Assembly (NCBI GenBank): GCA_031216445.1 | Contig: CM062210.1 | Span: 17,257,501 to 17,321,500, forward strand | DNA length: 64,000 bases | Source: Lateolabrax maculatus | Lineage: Eukaryota > Chordata > Actinopteri > Acropomatiformes > Lateolabracidae | Direction: 5' to 3' | Shown here: piece by piece, positions 22,801 to 36,700 of the stretch | How positions within the stretch are numbered: the first letter of the stretch is position 1 | How the letters are laid out: every line of letters begins with the position of its first letter | Program-made: the position numbers and the translations under genes | The notes under the pieces: model-generated | Seen by the model: the letters and a program-made list of their open reading frames with translations, nothing else | Database searches by the model: none | Told to the model about the DNA's origin: nothing

Positions 22801-25800
22801 GTAACTAGTAGCATGTTGAGGGAAGATTTTCAGCTGGGAAATCAGAAGCCATGCCACAGGATATTACTCAGTCTTTCTCCCTGCCTGCTTCCCAATTCAC
22901 CAATCCCAGTGTGCCAAGGAGGCTTCTCTGCTTCATATTAGCCCGAGGTTCATGTAAGCCTCCTCTGACACAGCTCTGCCCCTGCTAACCTCCCAGCAGC
23001 AATAGGTTAGAGGGAGAGCTTAGGAGACAAGCATGGTGATATAACAGGCTTCTGTTTTTTGAGTGGGATAGCCCCTGATTCTGAAACGACACACACTCTG
23101 CAGACCTCTTTGATTTAGAAGCTATCTATGTGCTTTTGGGGTGCTTCACTCGCACAGTAATAGGACAGGGGCAGGAGACAAATGTACTTCACTGTACTGT
23201 ACCTTTGCATTCTCAATGCATGGACAAAGGGCCCATGCAGCACTGGATTGAACGTCTGGACTGGGGTTTTTCAATAAGGACCACACCAGGCGGACTCCAT
23301 CAAGCTGGTCAATGATTCTGTAGGGAGAGAGACAGAAAAGTAGTGTGAGAAGAGTAGAAGTAAAAAAGAGAAAGGAATGAACCAGGATCAAAAAAAGTGT
23401 TCATCAGATCTTTCATTAAGCATAATTTTCTGCTTGAAAGAGTTAAGAGTGTAACTTTTTTGATCGTGTTTGTTTCTCAGAGCTGTATCAGCCTGGCAAG
23501 CAGTGAGCTCAGCACAACTACAGCCAAGTAGGATCAAAGCATCGATCGATTTCAGCATTGGCTTTTCATCGCAACTTGTCTTCAGTCCTGCTCAGTTCCG
23601 CTGCAGGCCTGAAACCCACCCACTGTCTGCTCACTCAAATCACTCTCCATGGAAAAGCTTGGCGATGCCTAGGGCCAGAGGTTAACTCGCATACATCTGT
23701 GTATAGTGCTTCATACATGGATTTATAAATAGAAGAGAGACAAACTTACACTTTATGTTGGTGGCTTGTTTTTCAACCAGAGCCAAAAAGAGGACCTCTT
23801 TCCAAATCAAACAGAGCCAGAGACAGGTCGCTCTATATTTCATAGGCACTGAGTGAAGTTTACTTAGGCATGAGCTGTATTTCATGTCGCATACATGACT
23901 GTAGTCAAAACTGCAGTCAGGGTCTGGGAACTCAAAGAATTACGCCACAGTGCACCCGTTGTCTGGTATAAATAACATGTAACGTGTTCCCCATGTGTGC
24001 TTCCACCAACAAGGCCGACATTGAATGCTGTCATAATTACTTAAACACTCCCTAATCACAGTATCTCCGTGACTGGCAACGAGCGAACACTCATCAGGGA
24101 CGTCCCCTGCGCCATCTGTCTTCCGTTTGCACATAAATCAGTCTAGAGGGATCATAACATCAGATTCCAGTCTGCAGGGCCTCTTAAATCCGGACCAAAA
24201 ACAAAAGTGAAGCGTCATATCATCCGCCAAAACAGCTCCGTCTTCCCATGAAGCAGGTATGAAACAGATTAGCAATGAAGTTGCAGCTGACAGTGATGGA
24301 TTAGAGGAGGAGACCACAAACCCTGGAGGCATTAAACAACGTGTGTTCACTCTTGTAGCTACACAGGATTCATTGGAGGAAGTGCTATGTCATTAACCAC
24401 ACACTGCCTACTGGTTGAGAATGAAAACAAACATATGAGTATTTCATGGAAAACTTGAAAGTGATCGGTGTTTGTTTTGGGCTTTCAGTAGTTATGGATG
24501 ACCTGCATCAGAATGATGATGAGAGAATGATTGCGCTGATCAACAGAAGGTGGTATTTGAGAAAAAGTTTCTGTTGGTAAAATGAAGTCATGTTAACTGA
24601 CAAGAATGTTGTACCTAACCGTGTGGTATCATGCATACATCATCATCATATCTGTTAGCTAGCCAAACACCGTCTAATCACAGGGAATCCGAAAAAAAAA
24701 AAACCCAGCTTTGGCAGTGTTGGGTTGGAGCAGGAAACAATCAAATATGAGTTATGTTAATTGCTCAGCAAACTACTGTACACATACATATCCCAAAATA
24801 AGCCACCGCCGACGAAACATACAAAAAGCGGCTGTTGAAATAAGAACTTTCTGTTTACCGCTAAGTGTGAAGGCTGAAAAATTACAAGGTCTGGCCTAAA
24901 TATACCTACCGTGAGAAAACATGGAGAACATGATGAATCAACGTAAAACACTTCTCCTCTTGTGTGAAGTTTACCACAGTTAGCGGCTTTATTTTGACAT
25001 GCTTCACTTTTTATTGAACCCCTTGGTTTTTTCCTCCAAACAAATGTAATAGGCTCATATGATAGCATTAACAGCTAACAAAGTAAACTCTGTCATTAAG
25101 TTGTATTTGTGTCCAGTGCTAATTAAGAAGGGGCTTGTAGTCCATAACAGCCTCATAAAAGCAATGAGGCACAGATGGAAGCTCCACAATGTTCTGCAGA
25201 ATTGAGGGTGAGGTTAAATGAACGCAGAACAAAGACTTCTCTGGACTGTGGTTCACTGTGTTTTCCAAGCCATGTAGTCTTGGACAGGGCAGAGCTTTAG
25301 GTATGTTTGTCTGACCAGCTCAAGTCCTGACAGCGACCACAAAGCTATAGTAAAGCACTGGGAATTAAACCACAACCATATTTAACACAGCAGGTACAAT
25401 AAACAAAGCTTTTAAAATCTGTCATTAAGTTGGGGATGAAAGAGAAAAAGCACCTGCATAATTACAAATTAAAAGAACATAGATTTCTTTAAGCATCAAC
25501 CCATGACAGGTTAATGATACTGTCTTTGGATCCTGAAGCTGGTGTCATTCCCTTGTCAAAACATATGACATCAATACACAGCCAAGAATATGTGTTTGGA
25601 GCTAATTCAGTAATGACAGAGTGTAAGCCACTAATCACATTTTAAGAGACACCTCACGTAGGGCTGTTTGCCTTGTGTAAACTGTACTCTAAATGTCAAA
25701 GACCATGTAGCTGGTTGGATGCCCTGGATGAGACAGAGACTTACGCCATGTTAGCCATATCTGTGGCGCAGGCGCCCACTGCCTTGGTTACATTCACGAG

Positions 25801-28800
25801 CAGTGCCTGGTTAAATGACACAAATAAAAAGTACAAGCATTAATCAAAATAAGTGCATTTTTTAAACATGAGATTACCCTTTATGAAGCAAGAGAAAATT
25901 CAACATGCCTGGTTGGTCCCAGTGAGCAGATTAACTAGTGACTTGATGCCTCCACACTTGCGGATGGTGGCCTTGTTCTCAGGTATCTGGGCAAATTCTC
26001 CCAAGGCTCCCACTACATTTACCAGCACTTCTTCAGGCTGATCAGTCAGCAGGCGAACCAGGGTCTCCAGGGCTGTGTACTCCTGAAACCTTTCCAGGGT
26101 GAATAAAAGGAAGAGAGACAAACATCACATTAACTAATCGCTTCACATAGTTTTGTTATATTTATTACATCAACTGATAGAGACCAAGGAACAAGAAACA
26201 TGACAAAGTCTTCAGAGTCTACAGCCATGCTAGTGGCTCTGAGAGACTGCACTAAATGCTAACATCAACATCCTAACAAGGATGATGGGAATGTCATTAG
26301 TTTTACAGGTGTAAAAATCTGAAGTGTAGGAAAAATGTACCTGATGATGGTGCTAGAGAAAAAGTTATGTGTTGTCCCAATTCATCCTGAGTGGGACATG
26401 AATGTCTGTACCACATTTCCTGGCAATCCATCTGAAAGTTGTGGAGACATTTCACTCAAACCACTAATGTGAGCTTCATGGTGGCACTAGCTGAAAAGTC
26501 AGCGGGGTCACCAGATGTTTTAGGATACATCACCTGGGAACCATGAATGTCTGTTCCAAATTTAGTGAAAACTTTGACCGTGGGGCCGTGGTGCTAAATG
26601 AAAAGTCAGGGGACCATCAAAATCCTTATGAATCATCCTCTGGGGACCATGAATGTCTATAAAAACTTTCATGGAAATCCATCCAGTAGTTGTTGAGATA
26701 TTTCTGTCTGGACCTAAGTGGTGGACCAACCGGCTGACAGATAGACCAGCATACAGACAATATTGCCATCACTGGAGCCACATCACTAGATTGTCTTAAA
26801 AAGCAGTAAGTTGTCAAAGTGACAGGTAGCAGAGACAGCCCTCAGCCACATGGGCAAAGATCTCTTACTGTAACCCAGCAGTGCAGGCAGTTTTCCCACG
26901 GCTGCTCACAGTTGTCCCTTGTACGTACTTTGCATAACCAAAGCTTTGCTGTGGCTTGGAAAAGCTCTCTCCCTCTTTTGCTGTGATTTTGCTTTGTTTG
27001 CCAGTGCTATAGAGTGGTAAACTATAGTAAACATTTAAAGGGATATAATGCGGACGCAAAAAACCTCAACAAACCTCTGATGTACAGTTAAGTTCTACGA
27101 CTGTTTTTATTCACAGTTACGGTTGCTGGCATCATGGTCTGTAAGCTATTGTAGATGGCCAAGGTCATTTGGTTTTGGTCAGGGTCCACTGACACACAGC
27201 CTATTCTTGCAAGTGAAAACACTGCTAATGAACAGAGGAGCTGCCAAAGTTAACTTCAGTGAAATTCACCATAAAGAAAAACAATGGTTTTCCTATGCTA
27301 TCACTGAAGTGTCATCTGCAGTCGACTACAGTAGAATTATCTTGTAATCACAGACATAACTTTTGATAAATGAACAGTAAGTCATGCCTATTTGTGTTAA
27401 GCCAATCCCAACTGAAGTAATTACGTGATGGCAAGAGTAACATTACAGAGGCTGCCTGAAGCGGCTTCTACTGCAAACACTGGGCTCCACACGACGGGAA
27501 GCTTATTAAAGCCTTTCAGAAGACACAGGAACCACAGTAAGGCTTCTGTGCAGCAGATTTTTATGATTGATTGCCTGCCTTTTCCTTCTCTCATTCTTCT
27601 ACGCTCATCACACGTTCAGCTAAGTGCAGAAAGCTTAAATGCTGCCTTTTATACAAACTACGGTTGTTAGGAAGGCCGAAGTGAAAGTAAGACATTTCAG
27701 GGACCCAGAGATGCTTAGCAATGACCATGAAGGAGGAGATAATCGCTTGTTTAACCTGAAATTGAACAGACGGATTGATCTAGTTCATTGGAAAGAAGAC
27801 AGCAGAGCAGTGAATAACTTGGGTGAGCACAAAACTTTTGTGAGGTAAGGAGAAGTATCATTTGGAAGGGCAATTATGGTGTGCTCATCATAGGGCTGGA
27901 ACAGACGTAAGATGGAGGTAATTGGAAGCGAACCCCACAATCTTGACCCCAAACATTACTGCGCTGGCAAATACAGCCTGAGACTTGGCAGGCGTGACTT
28001 TCCATTGCAAAGTTATTCCCTCACTTTTTTGTTAAGGCTTTTTACAGCATTTTTGTGTGTCCATAACACCTCGGTATAGAGGCTCAAGGGGCCACATGTC
28101 GATGCATCCATAAATTTGCACAAAATAGCGTTTCAGTGTTTCCAAGCAGAACTTTAACAAAGGCATTTTCCTAGTACACATAGGCTTGGCCCAGGTATAG
28201 AGCTCTCTGTAATATTGGAAGTCCTACGAAAAACATGAGCTTATGTGGTCTTTAAACAAACACACTTAAGTTATGAATGTAATTACATTTTGGGCATCAA
28301 TCATCTCTCATTTTGATGCATCATTAATCAGGAAAATAGCTAACACATGCTGCTACTTGTCTTGAGTGGAGGTCCCCCGACCTCTATACTGTCCAGACCA
28401 CGCAAATCATCAGTCACATAAAAGAAAAAATCATGTTGTGTGCAATGGGCCACAAAGTCTGTTTCATTTGTCCATGTACTTAATGAAAGAAGGGAGAAAA
28501 AATCCACTCTTTGCCTCCCATTATTGCTGTAACAAAATATATTCCAAAATGATTTTCATTTCAGTACACCACTCAGCCTGTGATTGATTCTGAAATGAGC
28601 GCATGCCCCTAAAACCCTGTTACCATTAGCAGCCTTTCCTTTTTGACAGTAATGGCTCGGTCACTCCATTCCAAGCTTTTGCCTGACCTAGACATTTTAA
28701 GTGATTCAAATAAGCCTGAGAGAGTATAAAAAAACAGATCCACTTACAAATTCAAGTGTGCATTAAAAACATTTGCTGTGCATCATGCTGGTTTCCTCTT

Positions 28801-30746
28801 GAAGAGGTGGCCAAATTCCACCTTCATTCACACCCAACTGCCCACATCGTCCAAAAAACAAAATAAAACATAACACACGCGGGAAAGAAACCATGAAATG
28901 AGAACTCTTTTCATATTAGGGTCCTTTGGTAGTCTCACTAAGATACCTTTGTGACATGTTAAATTTAGAGCGAGGGCAACCAGAGTGTTTGTTAATGTGT
29001 TACTAAATGTGGTTCCTATGTGATTAATGGTATCATTATAATTATTTCTATTATTGTTATTATCAGCAATATAAGTTCTTTACATAGCAACAGTGTGACA
29101 AGTCATTACATATGGCAGAGAGCCTGTACTGGCAGCAAGTGTATTAAGCTGCCACATTACTCATGGCCAGTGCAGTTAACTTGTTTTATCATCATGCCAA
29201 GCTGCAGTCAAAAGGGTTCCCAATCTGCACCAATTTTGTCTGTATTTTTGTTAAAAAATGATCTTGATTTTGTACCATTAAAACAAAACTGCCTGACTAT
29301 AGAGTAATAGCCATGCCACTATCTTTAAACTCCGCCAAAGGATTTTCTTTCATGATGTGGGTTAAACAGACAGTGATCTGTCCATCTTGCTTTAAAAGAA
29401 TGTTACTGTCATGCTTCTGCTCCTGTGAAGGAATCCCCACTTTAACTCAATGTGGCAGCAGACACTCAGTTCCAGTTGGGAGGACTTAACTTAGACTTTA
29501 AATGTAGGATATCATTCTGTCAGTTATGATATATGAAGTGAAGAAAGATCCTTGTGAGTGCTACTGCTCCATTTTCATGTTATTTTTAGAATTCCACTGC
29601 AATCTGAGCTATACAGCATTTCTGAGTCAGAGGAAAAGCATTTTCACATAATCTCACCTTGGTGAAAAACCTTAAACTTCAAAATACTCGTTATCATAAA
29701 AATTATTAAAAGACAATGTCTTATCATTTTCTTGCCTGCACTGGAGAGAATAGGTTTTGAATTGATTAATATGTTACCAAGGTATTAAATTACTGCATGT
29801 GGGTTATATATTATGGCCCCAGCCTCACACTGAATAAGAAAATAAATACAGCTAAATCATTCTTTCAAGGGAGCACTAGTGGAAATGTAAGGGGCTGCCA
29901 GGGCACGGTCTCTGGGCATTATTTATTTTAGAGGGAAAATTACTGACTTAAAAATCATCTGACAATAAAGTACAAGTCAAAAAACCAATCCAGAAGTGTC
30001 ACAGCTGAAGGAACCAGACTAAATGACACTTAAATAAACCTCATGCCTTACATGACAAATGATTAAAGGCTCTGTCAGCCTGCGTCTTCTGACATTAGAA
30101 AATCACCATCTCAAGGCTGATTCTTTCAGTATGCCTACGTTTGGTTCAGTACTAACAGGCCTTGACTAACACATCACTGGAGTCCATAAAATCAGCACGT
30201 TAACTTGAGCCTTTGTTAACGGTGGAAAACACTGAATTCTAGCGGCAAATGCTCACATAAAAGATCAGAGCTAATAGAATCCGTACAAAAACTTTACATT
30301 TTACGCAAATAATCACTTCAACCAGATACAATGGTAAAGGAAAGGGAGATATGACAACAGCATGTGAGTGGAAAAAGTGACACAGCTAGTCATGAATGAA
30401 TAAGAGCCCCCCATAAAAGTAACATATGTGATGATGGCATGACGACCACAATGCACGCAAGTCGGTTGAACCCCTTACTGGTGCTCTGTTTGGCATACTT
30501 TAAGACTGCTGTTAACCACATCATCAGCAAACATATTTTCTAAAAGTTATGGGCACATGTGGGTGAAATGCCAAATTGCTATTAACCCCCTTTAACAGCA
30601 CTGAGGCTCATTAGACTTCTATTCCTATGTACAATGAGTGATTTATCAAAGTCATCCTACTCTGTTACCACTAATTACAAACACACAGCCATACATCCCA
30701 AAAGACATGGCTACAATGCATCTCTGTATCTCTGGTTTGTTAAGTT

Positions 30747-30788
<42 letters not shown>

Positions 30789-33700
30789 CCCATGTATGTT
30801 AATGAGAGGTAATAAGGTGAGACCCAGAGTCCCGGCATACTTAGCCACATTCTCCATACTGATGGAACACTTCCAGATGGCCCCGGTGGCGGCGGCCAGG
30901 AGCTGCTTGTTGCCCGCCTTACTCAGCAGTGAAACCAGCGGCTGCAGACCTTTGTACTTACGCACCAGGTCACGAGTTTGTTTGTCCTCTGCACACTGCA
31001 AAGCAAAAGAGAGGGTCAAGACCAACATTAATTCCTCTACAGTCTGGGCTTAGTTAGGAGACAAAAAAGTCTAAGAAAAAAAATTTTACTCTATATCCCT
31101 TTTTCCAATTCTGTTCACTCTTTCAGATTTTATGAACGACAAGGGAACAAGTGTGGAAAACAGGTACCTTGAAGATTGCACTAGCACAGTGCATTTGTAG
31201 CTCATCATTGTCACTGCTTAGGTTTTTGACCAAATCCTTGATCATGCCCTCAGTCTGAATGGCAATCCTGTAGCTTTCCTGTAGTGATACGACAATTAAC
31301 AGACTACATGATTAACAGACCTTATAATATTTTTCTCATTTGTTTCAGATCGCAGGTATCATACTTTTATCTTTATTTTCAACCCTTAAATATTTCAGAA
31401 TTTTAAATATTGTGTAAAACACATATTCTTCCACCTCTTTTGTTGCTTATGTACCGTTGTTGTTATTCTGGACACCCTTCACATCACTTTTCCATTTCAT
31501 TATAATAGTTTAAAGGATACGGTTGGCAGTATACTATAATTTTCTTATTGTCAACAAATCTCTCTCTCATGCTAGTCCATCTCTCAATACTTTGTGAGTG
31601 TTGATGGTACTCAGATCCAAGACAATTTGCCCCTTTTGACAACGCAAATCTTTACAAAAAGCTCACAAATGCAGTTTTTTTAAGTCTGAGTAATTTCTTA
31701 AAACAACTGGTCACTGTAGTTTTTATCAAATGTTATTCAAACAGGAAGATAAAGTACCTGTGTTAGGAATTAATTTCAGCAGCGGATTAATCCACATTTG
31801 GAGCTCACAGAGTACTTGTTAGTAGGATCAATGAATAAAGATAAAAATGGAATAACACCAGCCACATCCTTTAATAAAGTAATAAAGTAATCATTCTACA
31901 TTATTTACAGTATATATTTATATTGTATTTTTAATGTCTTGTCATCATGGCATGACAACTTGTGCTACATCAAGTATAATATTCAGTATGTGGCCCCCCT
32001 CACCTCTGAGGCACACTCCTGCAGGGTGCCCACCACAGGAATAAGCATGTTCTCATGTGTAGACTTGAGCAGGCGTCCCAGCAGAGGGATACCCCCGGCC
32101 TTACGGATGGCCTCCTTGTTCTTGGTACTCCTGCTGCAGCTCCACAGTGCAAGTGCCCCGCAGCGAGCCACCTCTACATCCTTCTCCTGGTTTGCAGTCA
32201 GGTTGGATAAATTAGGGACACAGTCCAGCAGCTTTACCTGAGCAGAGACACAAGGGACCCAGACTTCCATGTGGATAAGTACAAACATGAAAATGTGTGC
32301 AAACAAGCAGGCAGACCAGTGTTTAAGCAGAAAACGTCCACACACATTTACACAAACTCAAAGAACTTGACATAAATTCAAAGACTGAAAAGTTGATTTG
32401 CAGGATTGGAGTGATAATGGATGGTTCCAGATGGGAATAGCAAGATGTTAGCTGTGATTAAGGGTGTAATTAAAATTCTATTACCACTGGGTCTGCAAGG
32501 GTAAAAAAGCCAGAGATGCTAGGAGTGGAAAACTGTCAGGATAGATGTTGATGTTAGGCTTGAAAAGCCCAGTGTGACGGTTTATGGCCATCATTCAGTG
32601 TTCTAATCCATAGTTCCTGGCCAGTGAGACAGAGCAGGCAAAGCTATTACACACAGCATAGTTCAAAGGTGGTCTCGTAGCATAGCGTGAAATTAATCTG
32701 CCTCCGTGAGTGACTTGCACATGAGAACATCCGATTTGGGGCTGAGGAAAATATACAAGGCATGGAGGCTTTAATCACAGGTCTCTCTGTCAACAAACAT
32801 GAATGCAGGTCAGAGGATGTAGGGGACATTCTATCTGTTTTACCCCAGCACCCACTCTGCTGTTTTCAAAGACTGGGTGAAAAAGGATGGATGGGCCACT
32901 ATCTGGCCATTGCGTACAGTGTGAAAAGGGCATGAATGGGTGATTGATTTGCTGTGCATCAAAATGTAGTTCAGCAAAGTCTGGATATGTGTTTTACACT
33001 TAAAACTAAATAGTAATGGTAATATGTGGATCACATCGGAATGAGGCACCATCCTGTTTTTCCAATGGCTCCAAGGTGTCTGTGGTTTTGTACAAAAAAC
33101 GTTCATGCTAAATCACAAACTAGCTGACACAGACATAAACAGACAAGTGTTTTAATGGAAAATCTGCCACCGTTGGGTATAACGTTTTTTTATTAACGGC
33201 AATACATATTCTCGTTCTGGTCTGCAGTTTGGCATTACAGAGACTTTTTAATGTTACACTAACCTGAATATAAATTTTTTTTCTACGCATATACTCACCA
33301 GTTTTTTGATACCGCCATATTGCCTGACGGTTCTCCTTGCTCTGCGGAACCTGGCCACGTTAGCGATGGTCTCAGCAGCCAAGGCTTTGAGGTCCTTGAC
33401 TGGGGAGTCCAGAATCTTCACAATGCTCTGCAGGCCTCCCATGTCAACAATGGCTCGACGGATTTGCACATTGTGACTAATCTTTCTCAGGATTTTCAGA
33501 GATCCAATCTAAAAACACACACAATAAACGTTCACACTCAGTGAGATGCTTTTTGATGGATGGATTTTGATTTTAATGATAGGTTTGTTTTATGGATAAG
33601 AAACAGTTGTGTCTATGCCAACATGAGGCCTTCATCGGCATTATCTAGTAGCCAAACATTCCCCCATACTTCTACTAAAAATAGACAGGACGAAAAGCCG

Positions 33701-36700
33701 TAATAAAATCAGGGGTTGAAAAGCACCCACATGTCATTAGGCACACTGAAGAATAATTGCTACCCTGTGTCTTTAAAAGCACGCTCTCTACCCAGCACTA
33801 GTGTTTCTGTAACTAAAACACAGGTTGGCACACACGGCCGGCTCTGTTTATGCCTGCAGGCCATCCAGGTCCAGCTTTGGCACAGCTACTCACTTTGCAT
33901 TTGACTTCATCTGTATCCAGCAAGTTAATGAGGACTTCAAGGCCACCTACATCCCGGATGGCCAGTTGGCACGTCTCCTGCATCAAATTAAAGTCCATCA
34001 TGGCGCAGAGAGTGAGCACAGTGGCCGTCTGGTCACCTCCCTGAAATAATAATGCCAAACATGAATGACTGAAAAGGGGAGACAAAGAGGAAGAGAGGAG
34101 GAGAAAATTAAACATTAAGCAGACATTTGGAAAAGGGAGGGGGATACAAACCTCCCTCCATTCCCCCACCCTCCCTCTCCCTCTGTTGCTTCCCCCCATA
34201 ATGCCACTCCTGCTGGCGCTGTTCTGTTTATACCACTGCCTGGTAAGTGTTTAGCTTTGTTGCGGTAAACACTGATGGAGAGATATTATTTGCTAACAGA
34301 GCACTGAACTCTGACAACAGCGCCAAGCCCAGAAACCATTCGATATTGCTCCTAAGATGAAAAAGGACACTATTTGCACTGAAACCCTGAAACTAATGAT
34401 GAGTTAGCGTTTCAAAAGCAGAATATGTTTTGACAGTTGCTACATACACACATATCATTTAGACCCACACCCCAGTGATTAGCAACTTAGTAACTACAAC
34501 ACTACTAAGTCAACAAGTGCTTTGAGGAGGGAAAATCTGTTCTTTGATTTAAATTCAAGTCCCTCTACACACATGAGGCAGAAAACTGATTAGGTTTTAT
34601 TGCCACTTCACTAGAATGTGTTCACTAAAAAAAACAAATAAACAATACAAACATTTAAAATTGCTGCCACTGCTGGCATGTGCAGCATGGGAAGAACCTG
34701 ACTTCTCCTACATTTAGTGTCCAGATACTTGTCTGTTTTCAGATTCTCCACACACCGCATAAGTCCACAAAATGTCCTCGCCGTGGATGGATGCTGACAG
34801 CATTATGGCACTTAAAATACCAGTCTTAGGGTTAGGTGATTTCAGATGGTTAAAATACTATCCAGGCAGCAGTGGTGTTTTTATTATATTCCCATATTTA
34901 GTCTGTATCATATGCAATTGCATAACAAACTTTGTTGACATGCAATGGTTTTGATCATGACAAGGGGAAAGAATCAGTAGTCAGATAAAACAGAAGCTCA
35001 TGGCACAAAAACGCAACAGTTAGCTGCTGTAATACTAGACCTGGTACATGGCTTTGATATGGGACACAGAAACGTCCAGTCCAAATGCTCCTGGCAAGTG
35101 AACAATCAAATATTATTCCTTTTTTGCCGTGGTTTAAATGTGCCACAGATAAAGTTCTCATCTAGTGGATTCAAGGCCGCCTCGACCGTTCCAAGCTTCA
35201 TAAGCTTTTATTAGTTGCACACTTCGCAAACAATTTGAGACTTCAATACCATCCTAAATAGACTTTTTCATCCAAACATAAGAATGTAACATGTCCTGCT
35301 ATCCGTTACCCATATAAGCAGAAAATAGCCTATCACTATATAGAAGGCTGGGGCAGTAATCAGTTTCATGCAGCTGTTGGAGGGGCCGGCTCATCAGTGT
35401 AGGCCTATATACCACCGTCTCAAGTGGTGTTTGATCATATCTCTCTCACAAAGCAGTGCTCTGACACAGCAGGATAACGGCCACATGTGTTCTCCATATC
35501 ATGATTCTAGCCTAAATGTGAACCATTTGCCCATTAACAGCAGTGGATCTACTGCTTCCTTTGTCTCCTCCATTCTCGCTCTTCAAAGGATTGGGCAGGC
35601 GAGTTTCGTACCTTATAAAAACAACCAAAAAAAAGCTATGTTTAGGAGCGATGGCTGGGAGAACAGAAAACAGATCATGTGCTTTCATTTTTGTTAGCTT
35701 TGGTCTTGAAGTATTGTCGACATTCTTTAAAACATTGACAACATCTGACAATCTTTTATGGTGAAAGATCTTTGACTTTCTGAGCATGATAGGGGCAGAT
35801 GCTCAAAGTGGAACGAATTCAACCACTATTCGACCTCCAAACAAGAAATTCAAAAAGTGGTTTATGTTAACTTTGCATAGATAATGTATGTCATGACCTT
35901 CTGGCTTGGCATTTCAAAAGTCAATATGTCACACCAATCCTGAGTCAATCTTTTAATATGACTTGTATTAGGAAAAATAACCTGTGATGTGTTTCATTTA
36001 GTCTTTTATAAAACTAAATAAAATATTTTCAAGCCTGCTTTATAAACCCAAGAAAGCTTCCACCAGTCATGACATTTTCTACTGATAACAACCGTGATGA
36101 ATGTCAAATGGTAAATGTCACCCAGAGTCTACAGCCATGCTGTAGATCTGTGAGGCTGTATCTGGGCCTAGCAGTGCTTTGAGCTGAATGTTTACAGTAC
36201 AGTAACAATGCTAACATGCAGGTAATATTTACCACCTCAGTTTAGATTGTTTGTGCTAGTAGCACTTAATACCAAGTATAGCTGGAGCTGATGACAATGT
36301 CATAGGTTTTGAAAAAAAGATAGATGCAAAGCCACGGGATCACCACTGTCATAGGGATTCATCCTGTAGAAACCATGAATGACCCCACCCGGTACAAATG
36401 GAAATATTGACCTATTACTGGCACTAGAGGAAAAGTCAGAGAATCACCAACGTCAGACACACCGACAAATTGATGCTGTTGTTCATACAGCCACACAGCT
36501 AGTGTGGTTAGAAAAACAAATATATGTCATAATCGAAAACACTAAGGTAAAAGAAGTGACAGAAAAATTGTGAGAAGACTGAGTGAATATGTGATGACAA
36601 AATATCCCTGAATAAATATACTTATGCAACTGCAGTTGCCTCTACAATAACACATCCCATTAAGAGAATTTATAGGAGTACCACTCTGGAATTTATAGCA

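Larger units (their letters stand above)
26090..30840 (-). other. odad2: odad2 intron 14 (4.8 kb)
   Basis: Contains a dispersed repeat at about 26205-26775 and a TG microsatellite at 30753-30779 close to the donor. The rest is AT-rich with no recognised features. Confidence 0.65.
30996..33893 (-). other. odad2: odad2 introns 10-13, short, nothing distinctive
   Basis: The gaps 30996-31167, 31279-32003, 32238-33298 and 33509-33893 hold AT-rich sequence with no recognisable repeat or gene. Confidence 0.6.
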
